The notes under the pieces were generated by a model. It saw nothing but the letters and a program-made list of their open reading frames with translations, did not search any database and was not told where the DNA came from. Made by a program: the position numbers and the translations under genes. A stretch of DNA of 38,629 nucleotides from an uncultured Muribaculaceae bacterium (GTDB lineage: Bacteria > Bacteroidota > Bacteroidia > Bacteroidales > Muribaculaceae). The stretch lies in the NCBI GenBank assembly GCA_934663645.1, contig CAKUKR010000014.1, positions 1-38,629 on the forward strand, written 5' to 3'. This document shows, piece after piece, positions 31,221-38,629 of the stretch (positions are counted from its first letter, which is position 1; the number at the start of each line of letters is the position of its first letter).

Positions 31221-32665
31221 AATACCTGACAAGATACATTCCGTCCGCCCTGTGCGTGCTGGCAGCTGCCGCTGCCGCTGCGCAAGAGCCGCGCCCCGCA
31301 GTGGTGACGGAAGACCCCATAGCCGACACTGCCACGGCGACAGACGCTGCTGCGGTGGACTCGGCTGCCGGCAAGGCCGTGGTGCTGTCCCGCAGCGAGT
31401 GCCTGCGCATTGCGTTGCAGGAAAGCCCTGTCATCAAGATTGCCGACATGGAAATCACGCGCCTCGACCTGGCCAAGAAGGAGACACGCGCCTCGCTGCT
31501 GCCCCAGATCGACTTCACCGGAGCATACCAGCGCGCACTCGCCCTGCAGACCGTGAGCATGAACATGGGCGGCGAAACGCAGTCGTTCAAGATGGGCACC
31601 GACAACACGTGGAACTTCGGGTTCTCCGCCTCCGTGCCGCTCATAGCCCCCACGCTGTGGAAGTCGCTGCAGCTCAGCGAGACGCAGATACTCGCCAGCT
31701 GCGAGAAGGCACGAGCCTCGCGCCTCGACCTGGCTGACCAGGTCAACCAGGCGTACTACACGCTCATGCTCGCCAAGGCCTCGTATGACGTGGTGCGCGA
31801 GAACTACGAGCTCGCCAAATACACCGCCGACCTCTACGAGAAGCAGTTCTCAATGGGGACAGCCACCGAATACGACGTGCTGCGCTCGTCGGTGCAGGTG
31901 AAGAACGTCGAGCCCGAGCTGATACAGGCACAGATAGCGATAGACCGCGCACGCCTCCAGCTGAAGGTGCTGATGGGCATCACCGACGACATCGTCATCG
32001 ACCCCGACGTGACCCTGACGGACATGCGCCAGGAGATGTACGGCCGCATCGCCGGCATAGACCGCTCGCTGCAGGGCAACTCCGACCTGCGCTCGCTCGA
32101 CATACAGACACGGATGCTCGAGCAGACCGCAAGCCTCAAGAAGCTCGCGTGGGTGCCGACACTCGCCGCGCAGTTCTCCTACAACTGGAGCGCGCTGAGC
32201 AACGGCAACGCACTGCGCAGCCAGCAGTTCAACCCCTACAGCAACCTGGGGCTGTCGCTCTCCGTCCCCCTATTCTCCGGCGGCGCGAAATACTACGGCC
32301 TCAAACAGGCCGAAGTGCAGGTCAAGGAGGCAAGGCTGCAGCGCGACAACCTGGTCAACACGCTCAACATGCAGATAGACCTCGCCCTGGAGAACATACG
32401 CAAGGAGGCCAAGCAGATAGACACCTCGGCAGAGGGGGTGCGGCAGGCCGAGAAGGCGCATGAGATCATGAAACGCAGCTTCGAGATAGGCGCCGGGTCC
32501 TACCTGAGCCTCCGCGACAGCGAGGTCGCAGAGACCGCCGCCAAGCTCGCATACCTGCAAGCCATTTACAACTACCTCATATCGGCGAGCCAGCTCGACC
32601 TGCTCCTCGGGCGCGAAGACGAGCTGCAGAACGCCGGATACACATTTCCCGACACAACCAAATAA
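31217..32665 (+). CDS. TolC family outer membrane efflux protein
   Basis: 482 residues starting in the ATGA overlap. A signal peptide (MKYLTRYIPSALCVLAAAAAAAQ) is followed by two outer membrane efflux (OEP) repeats: about 60-270 (SRSECLRIALQESPVIKIADMEI, then LDLADQVNQAYYTLMLAKASYDVVRENYELAKYTADLYEKQF) and about 290-465 (LRSLDIQTRMLEQTASLKKLAWVPTLAAQFSYNW). The paired repeat pattern is the alpha-barrel tunnel of TolC, which trimerises in the outer membrane as the exit duct for the RND pump encoded by the next two genes. Confidence 0.95.
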   Translation: MKYLTRYIPSALCVLAAAAAAAQEPRPAVVTEDPIADTATATDAAAVDSAAGKAVVLSRSECLRIALQESPVIKIADMEITRLDLAKKETRASLLPQIDFTGAYQRALALQTVSMNMGGETQSFKMGTDNTWNFGFSASVPLIAPTLWKSLQLSETQILASCEKARASRLDLADQVNQAYYTLMLAKASYDVVRENYELAKYTADLYEKQFSMGTATEYDVLRSSVQVKNVEPELIQAQIAIDRARLQLKVLMGITDDIVIDPDVTLTDMRQEMYGRIAGIDRSLQGNSDLRSLDIQTRMLEQTASLKKLAWVPTLAAQFSYNWSALSNGNALRSQQFNPYSNLGLSLSVPLFSGGAKYYGLKQAEVQVKEARLQRDNLVNTLNMQIDLALENIRKEAKQIDTSAEGVRQAEKAHEIMKRSFEIGAGSYLSLRDSEVAETAAKLAYLQAIYNYLISASQLDLLLGREDELQNAGYTFPDTTK

Positions 32666-32677
32666 CACGACACACAG

Positions 32678-33730
32678 ATGAGACACACACATATATACAC
32701 AACAGCGCTCGCTGCGCTAATGACGCTGGCAGCGTGCGGCGGCAAGGAGCAGCAGAAGGAAGCGGCCGACGAGACCCCCGTGGTGCGCATAGAGCGCGTT
32801 ACGGAGCGCGACGTGGCGCAGGTGAGCGTATACACCGCAAGCGTCGAGGCAGACAAGGTCAACAACATCTCCGCGATGATGTCAAACCGCATCAAGGCCA
32901 TATATGTGGACGAGGGGCAGCGCGTCGCCAAGGGGCAGAAGCTCGTCGTTATGGACGACGTGAACGCCGCCACGTACCAGATACAGGTGGACAACGCTCG
33001 CGCCAACCTGGCGAGCGTGACCAACGACTACAACCGCGCCCTCGAGCTGTACCGGATAGGAGGCGGCACCAAGCAGGCCGTTGACCAGATGGAGACACAG
33101 GTCATCAACGCTCGCAACGCACTCGCCACGGCACAGCGCACACTGCGCAACGCTGCCGAGAACACCGTCCTGACCTCACCTATAAGCGGCGTGGTGACGG
33201 CACGCAACTACGACCCGGGCGACATGACCGGGCAGCTCCCCATACTCACCATTTCGCAGGTGCAGCCCGTCAAGATAGTCATCAACGTCTCCGAGACGGA
33301 GCTGGCGCTGGTCAAGCGCGGCATGCCGGCTGAGGTGACATTCGACACCTACGGCGACGAGGTGTTCAAGGGGTACATCACCCTCATCTCGCCCTCCGTC
33401 GACACCGCCACACGCACATTCTCCGCCGAGGTCACCCTCCCCAACAGCGACAACCGCATACTCCCGGGCATGTTCGGACGAGTGTCGCTCAGCCTCGGCT
33501 CGGCTCGGCACGTCGTCGTGCCTGACAAGGCTGTCGTCAAGCAGCCCGGCTCGGGCAACAAGTACGTCTACGTATACAGCGGAGGCAAGGTCGAGTACCG
33601 CCTCGTGGAGCTCGGCCAGCGGCTCGGCGACGCATACGAAATCATCTCCGGACTGCCCGCACAGGCCGATGTCGTCATCGAGGGGCAATCCCGCCTCTCC
33701 AACGGCGCGAAAGTCCGTGTGGCCAAATAA
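32678..33730 (+). CDS. RND efflux periplasmic adaptor (membrane fusion protein)
   Basis: 350 residues, 12 nt after the TolC gene. A lipoprotein signal with lipobox LAAC (C20) anchors it in the inner membrane. About 40-75 is the N-terminal membrane-proximal beta part (VYTASVEADKVNNISAMMSNRIKAIYVDEGQRVAKGQKL is a lipoyl-like domain), then a helical hairpin (about 90-150, YQIQVDNARANLASVTNDYNRALELYRIGG), the second lipoyl half (ENTVLTSPISGVVTARNYDPGDMTG), and beta-barrel domains with VTFDTYGDEVFKGYITLISPSVDTATRTF. It bridges the RND pump and TolC. Confidence 0.95.
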   Translation: MRHTHIYTTALAALMTLAACGGKEQQKEAADETPVVRIERVTERDVAQVSVYTASVEADKVNNISAMMSNRIKAIYVDEGQRVAKGQKLVVMDDVNAATYQIQVDNARANLASVTNDYNRALELYRIGGGTKQAVDQMETQVINARNALATAQRTLRNAAENTVLTSPISGVVTARNYDPGDMTGQLPILTISQVQPVKIVINVSETELALVKRGMPAEVTFDTYGDEVFKGYITLISPSVDTATRTFSAEVTLPNSDNRILPGMFGRVSLSLGSARHVVVPDKAVVKQPGSGNKYVYVYSGGKVEYRLVELGQRLGDAYEIISGLPAQADVVIEGQSRLSNGAKVRVAK

Positions 33731-33765
33731 CCCCCTTTGTCTCACCTATATAAACACTCCAAGGC

Positions 33766-36700
33766 ATGAGTCTATACGGTTCGGCGGTGAAACGCCCGGT
33801 GATGACGACGCTCTGTTTCGTCGCAGTCATAATACTCGGCCTGTTCTCGCTCGCGAAACTGCCGATTGACCTGTACCCGGACATCGAGACCAACACCCTC
33901 ATGGTCATAACGATGTACCCCGGGGCAAGCGCGGAGGACATAGAGCAGAACGTGACCAAGCCGCTCGAGAACACCCTCAACTCCGTCGAGCACCTCAAGC
34001 ACATCACCTCCGCATCACGCGAGAACACCTCGGTCATCACACTCGAGTTCGAGTACGGATACGACATCGACGTGCTCACCAACGACGTGCGCGACAAGCT
34101 CGACATGGTCAAATCGACGCTCCCCGACGACAGCGAGAACCCGATCATTTTCAAGTTCTCGACAGACATGATACCCATCTGCCTGCTGTCAGTCCAGGCC
34201 GACGAGAGCATGCCAGGACTGTACAAGATACTCGACGATGCCGTCGCCAACCCCCTGGCGCGTGTGGACGGCGTGGGCTCGGTGTCAATATCAGGCGCGC
34301 CCAAGCGGGAGGTACACATATACTGCGACCCGCACCAGCTCGAGGCATACAGCCTCAGCGTCGAGACCATTGCCTCAATCATCGGAGCGGAAAACCGCAA
34401 CACCCCCGGCGGCTCATTCGACATCGGCTCCAACACATACGCCCTGCGCGTCCAGGGCGAGTTTGACGACACCTCCGAGCTGGCCAACATCCCCGTAGGC
34501 TCATTCGAGGGGCGCGTCATATACCTCCACGACGTGGCACGGGTAGTCGACTCACTCGAGGAGCGCACACAGGAGACATACACCGGCGGACGCCAGGGCG
34601 CGATGATCGTAATCCAGAAACAGTCCGGCGCAAACTCCGTGCAGATCTCCGAGAAGGTGATGAAGATGCTCCCCCGGCTGCAGCAGAACCTCCCCGCCGA
34701 CGTGAAGCTCGGCGTAATCATCGACACCTCCGACAACATACGCAACACCATAGCCTCACTCGAGGAGACGGTGCTCTACGCTCTGCTGTTCGTCATGATA
34801 GTGGTGTTCATGTTCCTCGGACGCTGGCGGGCGACGATGATCATCGTCATCACCATACCCGTCTCGCTCATAGCCTCGTTCATATACCTGTTCGCCACCG
34901 GCAACACGCTCAACATCATTTCGCTCTCGGCGCTGTCGATCTCCATAGGCATGGTGGTCGATGACGCCATTGTGGTACTGGAGAACGTCACCACCCACAT
35001 CGAGCGCGGCGCAGACCCCAAGCAGGCCGCCGTGCACGGCACCAACGAGGTCGCCGTCTCCGTAATCGCCTCCACCCTGACGCTCATCGCCGTGTTCTTC
35101 CCCCTCACCATGGTGACAGGCATGACAGGCGTGCTGTTCCGCCAGCTCGGCTGGATGGTCACTATCATGATGGTCATATCCACACTCTGCGCCCTATCGC
35201 TCACGCCGATGCTCTGCAGCCAGTGGCTGAAGCTCAACGCCGTCCACAGCCGCCTCTACGACATGTTCTTCCGCCCCATAGAGCGTGCGCTCGACCGCTT
35301 CGACAACGGCTACGCCGCACTGCTGCGCCGCGTCGTGACACACCGAACAGCGACCGTCACCGTATGCCTCGCCATATTCGTCGCCTCAATATTCCTCATG
35401 CGGTTTGTCGGCACTGAGTTCATACCCACGCAGGACAACGCCCGCATCGGCGTCAACCTCGAGATGCCCATAGGCACACGAGTGGAGGTGACCAAGCAGT
35501 CGCTGGCACGCCTCGACGCGCTGTGGCGCAAGAAATACCCCGAAATCAAGGTGCTCCAATACACCGTAGGCCCGGCAAGCTCCGACAACACATACGCCTC
35601 ACTCTCCGACAACGGCTCGCACATCGTCGAGATGAACATCTCGCTCACCGACCCGGGCGACCGCAAGCGTGGCATCAAGGAGATAGCAGACTGCATGCGA
35701 CAGGACCTCGCCGACGGCTTCCCAGAATTCAAGACCGCGAAAGTCAACGTAGGCGGCGGACGCGGCATGTCGATGAGCGGCGAGTCCACCGTAGACTACG
35801 AAATCTACGGCTATGACTTCACCGAGACCGACTCCGTGGCGCGGAGGCTTCAGGCAGTGCTGCAGAAGATACCCGGCACCGCCGACGTGTCTGTCTCTCG
35901 CTCCGACTACCAGCCAGAGTACCAAGTGGACTTCGACCGCGAGAAGCTCGCCCTCTACGGCCTGAACATGCAGACCGTGGCGATGTACCTGCGCAACCGC
36001 GTCAACGGCGCGACCGCCTCACAGTTCCGCGAGGACGGCGAGGAGTATGACATCAAGGTCATGTACGACCCCGACCACCGGACAAGCCTCGAGGACATCG
36101 AGAACATCACCGTATACACCGCCCAGGGCAACCCCGTGCGCGTCAAGGAGCTCGGCCGCGTAGTCGAGCGGTTCACCCCCCCGACCATAGAGCGCAAGGA
36201 CCGCGAGAGGCTCATCACAGTCTCCGCCGTCGTTGACGGCGTGCCCCTGAGCGACGTGGTCGCAGCCTCACAGGCCGAAATAGACAGGATGCACCTCCCC
36301 GCAGGCATCACCATAGGACTGGCCGGCTCGTTTGAGGACCAGCAGGATTCGTTCTCCGACCTCCTGATGCTCGGCGCGCTCATCATCATACTCGTATACA
36401 TCGTCATGGCGGCGCAGTTCGAATCGCTCACATACCCCGGCATCATCATGACATCGCTCCTCTTCGCATTCTCCGGAGTGTTCCTGATGCTGTGGATAAC
36501 AGGCCACACGCTCAACATCATGTCGATGATCGGCGCAATCATGCTCATCGGCATCGTCGTCAAGAACGGCATCGTGCTGATAGACTACATCTCGCTCAAC
36601 CGCGAGCGCGGCATGAGCATACGCCGCGCCGTGATAGACGGCGGACGCTCGCGCCTGCGCCCCGTGGTCATGACCACCCTCACCACAATTCTCGGCATGG

Positions 36701-36918
36701 TCCCAATGGCTATCGGCTCGGGACAGGGAGCAGAGATGTGGAGGCCTATGGGCGTAGCCGTAATCGGCGGCCTGACATTCTCGACCATACTCACGCTCCT
36801 GTTCGTCCCCACCCTATACTGCTCGTTTGCCGGGCGAGGGGTGCGCAACAAGCGCAAAAAGCTGCGCCGCGAGCGAATAGCAGCATCAATCAACCAACAG
36901 AAGGAGGAAAAGCAATGA
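33766..36918 (+). CDS. RND efflux pump permease (AcrB/HAE1-like)
   Basis: 1050 residues, the normal RND length, with twelve membrane spans in two halves and two large periplasmic loops. MSLYGSAVKRPVMTTLCFVAVIILGL starts TM1. The TM4 proton-relay pair D399-D400 (SIGMVVDDAIVVLENV) is intact. ALSLTPMLCSQWL and, in the second half, IMLIGIVVKNGIVLIDYISLNRERGMSIRRAV are RND signatures. It exports small molecules using the proton gradient as a trimer. The paired Asp favours hydrophobe/drug (HAE) over heavy-metal (HME) type, though the PII-like gene that follows is often found next to metal pumps. Substrate unknown. Confidence 0.96.
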   Translation: MSLYGSAVKRPVMTTLCFVAVIILGLFSLAKLPIDLYPDIETNTLMVITMYPGASAEDIEQNVTKPLENTLNSVEHLKHITSASRENTSVITLEFEYGYDIDVLTNDVRDKLDMVKSTLPDDSENPIIFKFSTDMIPICLLSVQADESMPGLYKILDDAVANPLARVDGVGSVSISGAPKREVHIYCDPHQLEAYSLSVETIASIIGAENRNTPGGSFDIGSNTYALRVQGEFDDTSELANIPVGSFEGRVIYLHDVARVVDSLEERTQETYTGGRQGAMIVIQKQSGANSVQISEKVMKMLPRLQQNLPADVKLGVIIDTSDNIRNTIASLEETVLYALLFVMIVVFMFLGRWRATMIIVITIPVSLIASFIYLFATGNTLNIISLSALSISIGMVVDDAIVVLENVTTHIERGADPKQAAVHGTNEVAVSVIASTLTLIAVFFPLTMVTGMTGVLFRQLGWMVTIMMVISTLCALSLTPMLCSQWLKLNAVHSRLYDMFFRPIERALDRFDNGYAALLRRVVTHRTATVTVCLAIFVASIFLMRFVGTEFIPTQDNARIGVNLEMPIGTRVEVTKQSLARLDALWRKKYPEIKVLQYTVGPASSDNTYASLSDNGSHIVEMNISLTDPGDRKRGIKEIADCMRQDLADGFPEFKTAKVNVGGGRGMSMSGESTVDYEIYGYDFTETDSVARRLQAVLQKIPGTADVSVSRSDYQPEYQVDFDREKLALYGLNMQTVAMYLRNRVNGATASQFREDGEEYDIKVMYDPDHRTSLEDIENITVYTAQGNPVRVKELGRVVERFTPPTIERKDRERLITVSAVVDGVPLSDVVAASQAEIDRMHLPAGITIGLAGSFEDQQDSFSDLLMLGALIIILVYIVMAAQFESLTYPGIIMTSLLFAFSGVFLMLWITGHTLNIMSMIGAIMLIGIVVKNGIVLIDYISLNRERGMSIRRAVIDGGRSRLRPVVMTTLTTILGMVPMAIGSGQGAEMWRPMGVAVIGGLTFSTILTLLFVPTLYCSFAGRGVRNKRKKLRRERIAASINQQKEEKQ

Positions 36919-37208
36919 AAGCCATACTGATAGCATACGACCAGGCACACTACGACAGCATCATCGACGTGCTCACACGCACAGGCTGCCGAGGCTTCAC
37001 CGCAGTTGACACCGTGCGCGGGCGCGGCAGCGCGACAGGCGACCCACACTACGGCTCGCACGCATGGCCCTCGCTGGCCGGCGCAATCATCACCGTAGTC
37101 GAGGACGAAAAGGCAGACCACCTGCTCGACCGGCTGCACGCACTCGACCAGGACAAGCCCCTGCTCGGGCTGCGGGCATTCGTCTGGAACATCGAAAATA
37201 GCATCTGA
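36915..37208 (+). CDS. PII-like signalling protein coupled to the RND pump
   Basis: 97 residues from the ATG in the ATGA overlap with the pump gene. The pattern MKAILIAYDQAHYDSIIDVLTRTGCRGFTAVDTVRGRG, then HAWPSLAGAIITVVEDEKADHLLDRLHAL, then LRAFVWNIE fits the ferredoxin-like PII/CutA fold with a T-loop-like segment around residues 35-55 (RGRGSATGDPHYGSH). Related small proteins lie at the end of RND operons in Bacteroidetes. The classic uridylylated Tyr and the GlnB ATP-binding signature are not evident. A regulatory or metal/nucleotide-sensing role at the pump is inference. Cytoplasmic. Confidence 0.75.
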   Translation: MKAILIAYDQAHYDSIIDVLTRTGCRGFTAVDTVRGRGSATGDPHYGSHAWPSLAGAIITVVEDEKADHLLDRLHALDQDKPLLGLRAFVWNIENSI

Positions 37209-37213
37209 CAGCC

Positions 37214-37630
37214 ATGGAAATACGCATACGCTCACTCGCGGAGCTCCCCGAGGCCGCACGCACATTCATCAACGCCATAGGCGACCGCCGCGTCTTCACA
37301 TTTGACGCCCCAATGGGCGCAGGCAAGACCACCTTCATCGCCGAGGTATGCCGACAGCTCGGAGTGGAGGAAACGGTCAACTCCCCCTCGTTCAGCATCA
37401 TCAACGAGTACCGCGACGCTCGCGGCGACACCGTCTACCACTTCGACTTCTACCGCCTCCGCGACGCGGCCGAGGCCTTGGAGATAGGCGCGGAAGACTA
37501 CTTCTACTCCGGTGCGCTCTGCCTCATCGAATGGCCAGAGCGCGTAGCTGCAATTATCCCCGACGATGCCGTCCCGGTGCGCATAGAGACCAGCGACGAC
37601 GGCTCACGCACAATCACGCTCCCCTCATGA
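37214..37630 (+). CDS. tsaE: tRNA threonylcarbamoyladenosine biosynthesis ATPase TsaE
   Basis: 138 residues, five bases after the PII-like gene. Walker A GAGKTT with K38 and T39, FDAPMGAGKTT followed by ETVNSPSFSIINEY, and YHFDFYRLRD, then LIEWPER are TsaE signatures. It drives, with TsaB and TsaD, the transfer of threonylcarbamoyl to A37 of tRNAs that read ANN codons; essential in most bacteria. No tsaB or tsaD is adjacent. Its position behind a drug-type efflux operon suggests it is transcribed from that operon's promoter or a promoter I cannot see. Confidence 0.95.
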   Translation: MEIRIRSLAELPEAARTFINAIGDRRVFTFDAPMGAGKTTFIAEVCRQLGVEETVNSPSFSIINEYRDARGDTVYHFDFYRLRDAAEALEIGAEDYFYSGALCLIEWPERVAAIIPDDAVPVRIETSDDGSRTITLPS

Positions 37631-38358
37631 ACAGGATAGAACTGCCACAGGTGCAGTCCACCAACACATGGCTGTCACAGCACGCCGAGGGGCTGCCCTC
37701 GCTGACCGTGGTGACAACGCCCTGCCAGGGCGCAGGGCGAGGACAACGCGGCAACTCCTGGGAATCGGAGGACGGCAAGAACCTCAACTTCAGCATGCTG
37801 TGGCTGCCCGGAGGCTTCCCCGCACAGTGCCAGTTTGCCGTCAGCGAGGCCGTCGCACTCGCCGTAGCAGACACCCTCGAGGAGTGCGGCATCTACGCCC
37901 GCGTCAAATGGCCCAACGACATCTACGCCGGCGACCGCAAGATAAGCGGAATACTGATAGAACACTCCGTCACCGGGCGCGACATCACCCAGACCGTCAT
38001 CGGCGTGGGGCTGAACGTCAACCAGCTCCGCTTCATCTCCGACGCGCCCAACCCCGTCTCAATGGCAATGCTGACAGGCCGCGAGCATTCCGTAGACGAC
38101 GTGTGCAAGACGCTCGCAGCACACATCGAGCGGCGGCTGCAAAGCACCGCCGACCCAGCCTCTCGGCAGGCACTTCACGCCCGGTACATGGAGCGGCTCT
38201 GGCGCGGCGACGGGAGGATGTACCAGTTCGCAACACCCGACGGAAGCCGCTTCAGCGCAGCCATTGCCGGAGTGGCGAGCGACGGCATGCTCACGCTCAT
38301 GGGCCAGAGCGGGGCGATGCGCACATACGCATTCAAGGAAGTGTCGTTCATCCTCTGA
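37627..38358 (+). CDS. birA: Biotin-[acetyl-CoA-carboxylase] ligase
   Basis: 243 residues from the ATG in the ATGA overlap with tsaE. It makes biotinyl-AMP and transfers biotin to carrier lysines. The biotin loop AGRGQRGNSW (36-45), VKWPNDIYAGDRKISGILIE (about 96-115, with the catalytic Lys of the K-I-S-G-I-L motif) and VIGVGLNVNQ are BirA/BPL signatures. It lacks the N-terminal winged helix of E. coli BirA, so it is a non-repressor (class I) ligase. Its likely substrate in this window is the carboxylase at 22200-24200 (Lys632). Confidence 0.97.
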   Translation: MNRIELPQVQSTNTWLSQHAEGLPSLTVVTTPCQGAGRGQRGNSWESEDGKNLNFSMLWLPGGFPAQCQFAVSEAVALAVADTLEECGIYARVKWPNDIYAGDRKISGILIEHSVTGRDITQTVIGVGLNVNQLRFISDAPNPVSMAMLTGREHSVDDVCKTLAAHIERRLQSTADPASRQALHARYMERLWRGDGRMYQFATPDGSRFSAAIAGVASDGMLTLMGQSGAMRTYAFKEVSFIL

Positions 38359-38368
38359 CCCCCATACG

Positions 38369-38400
38369 CAGCCGCGACAGCACAACAGCCGTCGCGGCTG
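38369..38400 (+). terminator. Terminator of the efflux-tsaE-birA unit
   Basis: CAGCCGCGAC (38369-38378) pairs perfectly with GTCGCGGCTG (38391-38400) around a 12-nt loop, followed by TTTCGTT, 10 nt after the birA stop. Confidence 0.8.
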
Positions 38401-38403
38401 TTT

Positions 38404-38518
38404 CGTTCCGTTTCGTTCCGTTTCGCTTCGTCCCGACCGTTCCAGCCGTTCCAGCCGTTCCAGCCGTTCCAGCCGTTCCAGCCGTTTCGCCGTCCCCAAG
38501 GTGGAACGAAACGGAACG
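38404..38518. repeat. 16-bp inverted repeat enclosing a 9-bp minisatellite
   Basis: CGTTCCGTTTCGTTCC (38404-38419) recurs in perfect reverse complement at 38503-38518. Between them lie five exact copies of CGTTCCAGC (38438-38482) and one degenerate copy (CGTTTCGCC). The left arm itself contains TTTCGTTCCG twice. There is no gene here, though all frames through the array are open. Confidence 0.85.
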
Positions 38519-38591
38519 CCCGAACACGCGCATAACGCCCCCGACAGCAGCCGAATTGTTAAATCGCGGTTTTCACCAAAAAATTTCTCCC

Positions 38592-38599
38592 TAACTTTG
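38592..38599 (+). promoter_or_regulatory. -7 box (TAACTTTG) for a gene beyond the right edge
   Basis: TAACTTTG 30 nt from the window end, in the same style as the other promoters here; the gene it serves starts outside the window. No clear -33 element. Confidence 0.5.
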
Positions 38600-38629
38600 C
38601 ACCGTCAAACGTGAGGACACGGCGGCACG

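Noticed and set aside
33675..34751. 358-codon minus-strand open frame
   Set aside because: Antisense of the RND pump; Ser/Met-rich shadow composition.
36492..37208. 238-codon form of the PII-like gene
   Set aside because: The first 141 codons are a shifted frame of the RND pump; the real start is the ATG at 36915.
38438..38491. CRISPR-like array
   Set aside because: The 9-bp units are directly tandem without spacers and no cas genes are present; it is a minisatellite.
1..38629. Prophage or integrative element
   Set aside because: Apart from the lone recombinase there are no structural, packaging, relaxase or transfer genes; most genes are core metabolism.

Overview
This window looks like a piece of a Bacteroidales chromosome, most probably a GC-rich gut lineage such as Muribaculaceae; the family is an inference. 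The clues are repeated Bacteroidetes-type promoters (TTG or TTTG, a 19-21 nt spacer, then TAnnTTTG, mostly TAACTTTG just upstream of starts), no clear Shine-Dalgarno sequences, DUF1573 and DUF5063 proteins, a TPR/LuxR membrane regulator, a secreted protein with a T9SS-like C-terminal domain, and a carboxynorspermidine dehydrogenase. I see no prophage, IS element, CRISPR array, tRNA or rRNA.

Layout. 1-3.0 kb (minus strand): the end of a polysaccharide locus with two glycosyltransferases, then an AI-2E/PerM-type permease. 3.1-4.1 kb: a solitary tyrosine recombinase. 4.2-6.2 kb: two DUF1573 proteins and a DUF5063 protein. 6.2-10.7 kb: M18 aminopeptidase, meso-diaminopimelate dehydrogenase (minus), and pyrB-pyrI with a flavin-reductase-like gene overlapping pyrI. 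10.7-15.5 kb: a regulatory cluster made of a ScdA/YtfE-like hemerythrin protein overlapping a LuxR-type pseudo-response regulator (behind a structured leader), a Nudix/winged-helix regulator with its own promoter, and an S24-peptidase regulator overlapping tilS. 15.6-19.4 kb: a TPR/LuxR membrane regulator divergent from a secreted protein, then a small secreted basic protein bracketed by two copies of one hairpin repeat. 19.6-25.0 kb: class A penicillin-binding protein, a biotin-dependent carboxylase with an internal duplication, and an M23 peptidase. 25.1-30.4 kb: AAA/DUF4143 ATPase (minus), carboxynorspermidine dehydrogenase, and a secreted GH31 glycosidase. 30.5-38.4 kb: a seven-gene unit TetR-TolC-adaptor-RND pump-PII-like protein-TsaE-BirA. 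The right end holds a 9-bp minisatellite inside a long inverted repeat, and a promoter for a gene outside the window.

How genes relate. Ddh (lysine/DAP), the PBP and the M23 peptidase all act on peptidoglycan. PyrBI make carbamoyl-aspartate. BirA probably biotinylates the carboxylase at Lys632. The TetR gene probably controls its own efflux operon. The TPR/LuxR sensor probably controls the divergent secreted protein. Seven gene junctions have the same 4-base ATGA stop/start overlap, which suggests translational coupling. The best candidates for something undescribed are the hemerythrin/pseudo-response-regulator pair with its structured leader, the PII-like protein tied to an RND pump, and the several families of intergenic palindromes.
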